From NCBI GenBank assembly GCA_963712465.1, contig CAVQHY010000006.1:310001-374000 (forward strand): a DNA stretch of 64,000 nt, given 5' to 3'. Origin of the DNA: CAVQHY01 sp963712465 (lineage in GTDB: Bacteria > Actinomycetota > Thermoleophilia > Gaiellales > Gaiellaceae). The position numbers and the translations under genes were made by a program. The notes beneath the pieces are model-generated. The model was not told the DNA's origin and did no database searches. It was given only the letters and a program-made list of their open reading frames with translations. This document shows positions 61,823 to 64,000 of the stretch, one piece after another; position 1 is the first letter of the stretch, and each line of letters opens with the position of its first letter.

Positions 61823-61828
61823 TACCCT
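61823..61828 (+). promoter_or_regulatory. -10 element TACCCT, leaderless promoter for the ABC permease
   Basis: TACCCT lies six bases before GTG 61835. It supports that start over longer frames reaching into the repeat region. Confidence 0.5.
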
Positions 61829-61834
61829 CTGCGC

Positions 61835-62635
61835 GTGACCGTCTACGCGGATCTGCTGCGCTACCGCGAGCTGTTCGCGAACCTCTTCCAGCGTGAGCTC
61901 CGCGCGAAGTACAAGGGCTCCGTGTTCGGTCTCGGCTGGTCGCTCGCCTACCCGCTGATCCTGATGGCCGTCTACACGGTCGTCTTCTCGGTGCTCTGGC
62001 AGAGCCAGCCGGGAATCCGCTACTACCCGCTCTTCTTGCTCGCCGGGCTCGTCTCCTGGGTGTTCTTCTCGCAGACGCTCGGCTCGGCGTCACGCAGCCT
62101 GCTCGCGAACGCCAACCTCGTCAAGAAGGTGCGTTTCCCGCGCCAGCTCGTGCCGCTCTCCGTGGTCGCCACGCAGCTCGTCACGCTCGGAGTGATGCTG
62201 GCGGTGATCGTCCCGATCAACCTCGTCCTCCTTCCGGACACGCGGACGACGTTCTGGCTGGTGTTCCCGCTCGCGGTGCTCCTCGTCGCGTTCACGGCGG
62301 GGCTCTCGCTCATGGTCGCGACGGCGAACGTCCTCTACCGGGACGTCGAGCACATCGTCCAGGCGATCCTCCTGCCCTGGTTCTTCCTCACCCCCGTCCT
62401 CTACACGTTCGAGACGCTCCCGGGCGCGATCGCCGAGCACGGCACGCTCGTCAACCTCCTCCACTGGGGAAACCCGATGGCGCCGATCGTGATCTCGATT
62501 CGCGACCCGCTCTACTTCGGCGTCTGGCCGCCCTGGGGTGACGTGCTCTACTCGTGTGTCGCCGCGATCGTCGCACTCGCGCTCGGCGCGCTCGTGTTCA
62601 CGAAGCTGGACGAGGATCTGGCCGTAGAGCTCTAG
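61835..62635 (+). CDS. ABC-2 type polysaccharide export permease (Wzm-like)
   Basis: A 266-residue protein with six hydrophobic helices. LFANLFQRELRAKYKGSVFGLGWSLAYPL at the N-terminus, NLVKKVRFPRQLVPLSVV near residue 95 and the final PWFFLTPVLYTFE region are hallmarks of Wzm/TagG/RfbA-type permeases. Such a permease needs a Wzt-type ATPase to export a complete polysaccharide, but no ATP-binding cassette gene lies in this window. It therefore represents an export route distinct from the two flippase/Wzy systems. The 3' end overlaps the convergent gene by 38 bases. Confidence 0.88.
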   Translation: MTVYADLLRYRELFANLFQRELRAKYKGSVFGLGWSLAYPLILMAVYTVVFSVLWQSQPGIRYYPLFLLAGLVSWVFFSQTLGSASRSLLANANLVKKVRFPRQLVPLSVVATQLVTLGVMLAVIVPINLVLLPDTRTTFWLVFPLAVLLVAFTAGLSLMVATANVLYRDVEHIVQAILLPWFFLTPVLYTFETLPGAIAEHGTLVNLLHWGNPMAPIVISIRDPLYFGVWPPWGDVLYSCVAAIVALALGALVFTKLDEDLAVEL

Positions 62636-63467
62636 CCGCAACGGCGACGCGGATCCGCCCGTCGCAGAGCGCGGGGCCCTCGACGTCGCGCGGATCGACC
62701 GCGGGCAGGCCGTGGAGCTGCGTCACGGCGACCGGGACGAGGAGCGACGGACAGAGGAGCGGATGCGCCCACTCGGGCGAGCGCCCGAAGCCGGGCGCCC
62801 ACGGCTCGAGCTCCCGGCGACGACGCCGCTCGCTTCGGCCCGCGTCGAGCGCGACCGACCCGCCGACGGCCGCGTATCCCTCCTCGTGTGCGTCGAGGAT
62901 CCGGGTTGCCCAGTCGGGCTCGGGCCTGCAGCCGGCGCTCAGGTGTGCGGTCGCCTCGGCGCCGTCGTCGAGCTCCTCCTGCTGGAGCGCGAGCGCGACC
63001 CGCGTGGCCGCTTCGAGCTCGGGGGGCCCCGGGCGCACGACGACCGCGAGCGCCCGCCGCTCGAGGCGCGACGCCACCGAGACGGGCAGCTCGAGCGGCG
63101 TGTTGCCGATCTCGGCGAACCAGAAGCGGTGCTCGTGGACGAGGTCGAGCGCGAGCAGATAGTCGCCCGGAGGCATCGGCCCGACGAGGTCGAGCTCGAG
63201 CTCGACGCGCGCTCCGGGCGCGACGGGCCGCGGCAGGGCGGTTCGGTCGCCGTCCCAGACGATCGGGTTGCCGAGCGGGTCGAGCCAGTGGTAGGCGAGC
63301 TGGACTCCCTCCTTGCCGAGCGAGCGCCACGTCGCCGAGCCCGCGTTCTCCAGGTCGACTCGGGCGGTCGACTGCATCCCCGCCCGTACGGGCGACACGT
63401 CGTACGCCAGCCAGCGCACGGCAAGCGGCCCCACGGGGACGGGGCTGCTCGGGGCGGGGGTCGGCAC
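62598..63467 (-). CDS. Two-domain protein: Ig-like glycan-locus domain plus degenerate GT2-like domain
   Basis: A 289-residue soluble protein without a signal peptide. Residues about 12-130 (RWLAYDVSPVRAG, LENAGSATWRS, LAYHWLDPLGNPIVWDGDRT, then PPGDYLLALDLVHEHRFWF) form an Ig-like beta-sandwich seen in actinobacterial glycan enzymes. Residues about 140-289 resemble the middle of a GT2 domain (LSAGCRPEPDWATRILDAHEEGYAAVGG) but lack the N-terminal strand with the DDGS loop and a clear catalytic base. It may therefore be a glycan-binding or regulatory protein. TAGACT lies six bases before the GTG. I do not recognise a characterised homologue. Confidence 0.6.
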   Translation of the reverse strand: MPTPAPSSPVPVGPLAVRWLAYDVSPVRAGMQSTARVDLENAGSATWRSLGKEGVQLAYHWLDPLGNPIVWDGDRTALPRPVAPGARVELELDLVGPMPPGDYLLALDLVHEHRFWFAEIGNTPLELPVSVASRLERRALAVVVRPGPPELEAATRVALALQQEELDDGAEATAHLSAGCRPEPDWATRILDAHEEGYAAVGGSVALDAGRSERRRRRELEPWAPGFGRSPEWAHPLLCPSLLVPVAVTQLHGLPAVDPRDVEGPALCDGRIRVAVAARALRPDPRPAS

Positions 63468-63472
63468 CGGGC

Positions 63473-63479
63473 TAGTCTA
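63473..63479. promoter_or_regulatory. Shared bidirectional -10 core TAGTCTA for two divergent leaderless genes
   Basis: On the plus strand TAGTCT (63473-63478) is six bases before the hemE GTG. On the minus strand TAGACT (63479-63474) is six bases before the GTG of the two-domain gene. The two hexamers overlap by five bases in a 17-base gap, so one site probably drives both genes. Confidence 0.6.
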
Positions 63480-63484
63480 CGACC

Positions 63485-64000
63485 GTGGCCGAGCCGCTCC
63501 TCGTGCGCGCCTGCCGGCGCGAGCCGGTCGCGCGAACGCCGGTCTGGTTCATGCGCCAGGCGGGCCGGTCGCTGCCCGAGTACCGGGCGATTCGCGAGCG
63601 GTACACGTTGTTCGAGATCTGCGCCGAGGCGGAGCTGTGCGCCGAGGTGACGCTCCAGCCGGTGCGGCGGCACGGTGTCGACGCGGCCGTGATGTTCGCG
63701 GACATCATGAGCCCGGTGCTCGGCATGGGCGTCGACGTCGAGCTCGTCGACGGCGTCGGACCGGTGATCGGCTCACCGATCGCGTCGCTCGCGGACGTGG
63801 CGCGCCTCCGGGTCCCGGCCCCGGAGGAGTCGGTTCCCGCGATCCTCGGCGCGGTGGGGCGAGTCCGCGCCGCGCTCGAGCCGGACCGGGCCGTGATCGG
63901 CTTCGCGGGCGGGCCGTTCACGGTCGCCGGGTACCTCGTCGAGGGCAGGCCGTCGCGCGACTTCGTCCGGACGAAGCGCTGCATGTACGAGGCCTCGGAC
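63485..64000 (+). CDS. hemE: Uroporphyrinogen decarboxylase (3' truncated by window edge)
   Basis: The first 172 residues of the enzyme that decarboxylates uroporphyrinogen III to coproporphyrinogen III in haem biosynthesis. PVWFMRQAGRSLPEYR at about residues 19-34 is the family signature containing the conserved Arg residues. FADIMSPVLGMGVDVE near 78 and GFAGGPFTVAGYLVEG near 139-154 is the second signature. The frame is open to the last base of the window. GTG 63485 is fixed by the leaderless -10 six bases upstream. It marks the border between the polysaccharide locus and housekeeping metabolism. Confidence 0.93.
   Translation, partial: MAEPLLVRACRREPVARTPVWFMRQAGRSLPEYRAIRERYTLFEICAEAELCAEVTLQPVRRHGVDAAVMFADIMSPVLGMGVDVELVDGVGPVIGSPIASLADVARLRVPAPEESVPAILGAVGRVRAALEPDRAVIGFAGGPFTVAGYLVEGRPSRDFVRTKRCMYEASD

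Larger units (their letters stand above)
61470..61834. other. 365-base intergenic region with repeats, no gene seen
   Basis: Open frames here lack coding character and none has a plausible start with a recognisable domain. The region holds two identical copies of GGGGACAGGCCCCGGGAC and ends with the -10 of the ABC permease gene. Nothing like a terminator with a T tract is visible. Confidence 0.6.

Noticed and set aside
61470..61834. Short open frames in the gap before the ABC permease
   Set aside because: No consistent codon bias, no motif, and they run through the duplicated 18-bp repeat.
61835..63467. A Wzt-type ATPase partner for the ABC permease
   Set aside because: No Walker A (GxxxxGKS/T) or ABC signature (LSGGQ-like) is visible in any real gene here. 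The convergent neighbour has only an Ig-like domain and a partial GT2.

Overview
The window is very GC-rich, gene-dense DNA with many GTG starts, tight ATGA/GTGA stop-start overlaps, an F420-type LLM oxidoreductase and a canonical hemE at the right edge. This points to a high-GC actinobacterium, perhaps of the Thermoleophilia type. The class is an inference, because no rRNA or ribosomal gene is present to test it. I see no tRNA, rRNA, CRISPR array, transposase or integrase.

Almost the whole window (about 1-60.5 kb, plus an ABC permease at 61.8 kb) is one very large cell-surface polysaccharide locus built from many short operons on both strands. It holds about 25 glycosyltransferases of the GT2 and GT4 folds and nine large integral-membrane GT-C-like (family 39/83) or related proteins. 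Two WecA/WbaP-type initiating phosphosugar transferases are present (29.3 kb and 57.6-59.5 kb). Two MOP-type flippases (23.6 and 37.7 kb), two Wzy/ligase-type polymerases (17.4 and 50.8 kb) and a Wzz-like chain-length protein (7.5 kb) could assemble the chains. Nucleotide-sugar enzymes lie at 6.6, 11.7, 35.6, 36.6 and 59.5 kb, and a secreted glycoside hydrolase at 12.7 kb. Beyond 60.5 kb come an LLM oxidoreductase, a lone Wzm-type ABC permease, a two-domain protein of unknown role, and hemE, where the haem region begins.

Region by region: 1-15 kb is mainly plus strand (methyltransferase, GT2s, GT-C proteins, Wzz, HIT protein, UDP-glucuronate decarboxylase, hydrolase, GT4). At 15-19 kb two GT4s and a polymerase are on the minus strand. 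At 19-25 kb there is a plus-strand GT4 operon with a double-GT4 fusion and a flippase. At 25-29 kb four minus-strand transferases follow. At 29-33 kb an operon opens with the WbaP-like initiator and closes with a GT2/DUF2304 pair. At 33-38 kb a minus-strand set carries a probable GDP-deoxysugar pair. At 38-45 kb there are a second flippase, a GT2, tandem GT-C paralogues and a GT4. At 45-55 kb a plus-strand GT4/GT-C/polymerase operon is punctuated by G-rich repeat elements. At 55-60.5 kb are a GT-C protein, a WecA-FlaA1-like fusion and an epimerase.

The working model is that sugars are activated by the epimerases and dehydratases, then loaded on polyprenyl phosphate by the two initiators. Cytoplasmic GT2/GT4 enzymes extend the chain, flippases export it, Wzy/Wzz polymerise it, and membrane GT-C enzymes decorate it outside using polyprenyl-linked sugars made by DPM-like GT2s.

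The non-coding DNA is at least as interesting as the genes. At least twelve start codons have a TANNNT -10 element 6-10 bases upstream, which indicates leaderless transcription. One divergent pair shares a single overlapping TAGTCTA core. A family of G-rich, G-quadruplex-capable elements runs from the stop codon of one gene to the start codon of the next; one copy has lost the stop codon, so a GT4 frame runs right across the following gene. Other non-coding features are paired palindromes, an 18-bp dispersed repeat and a MITE-like inverted-repeat element.
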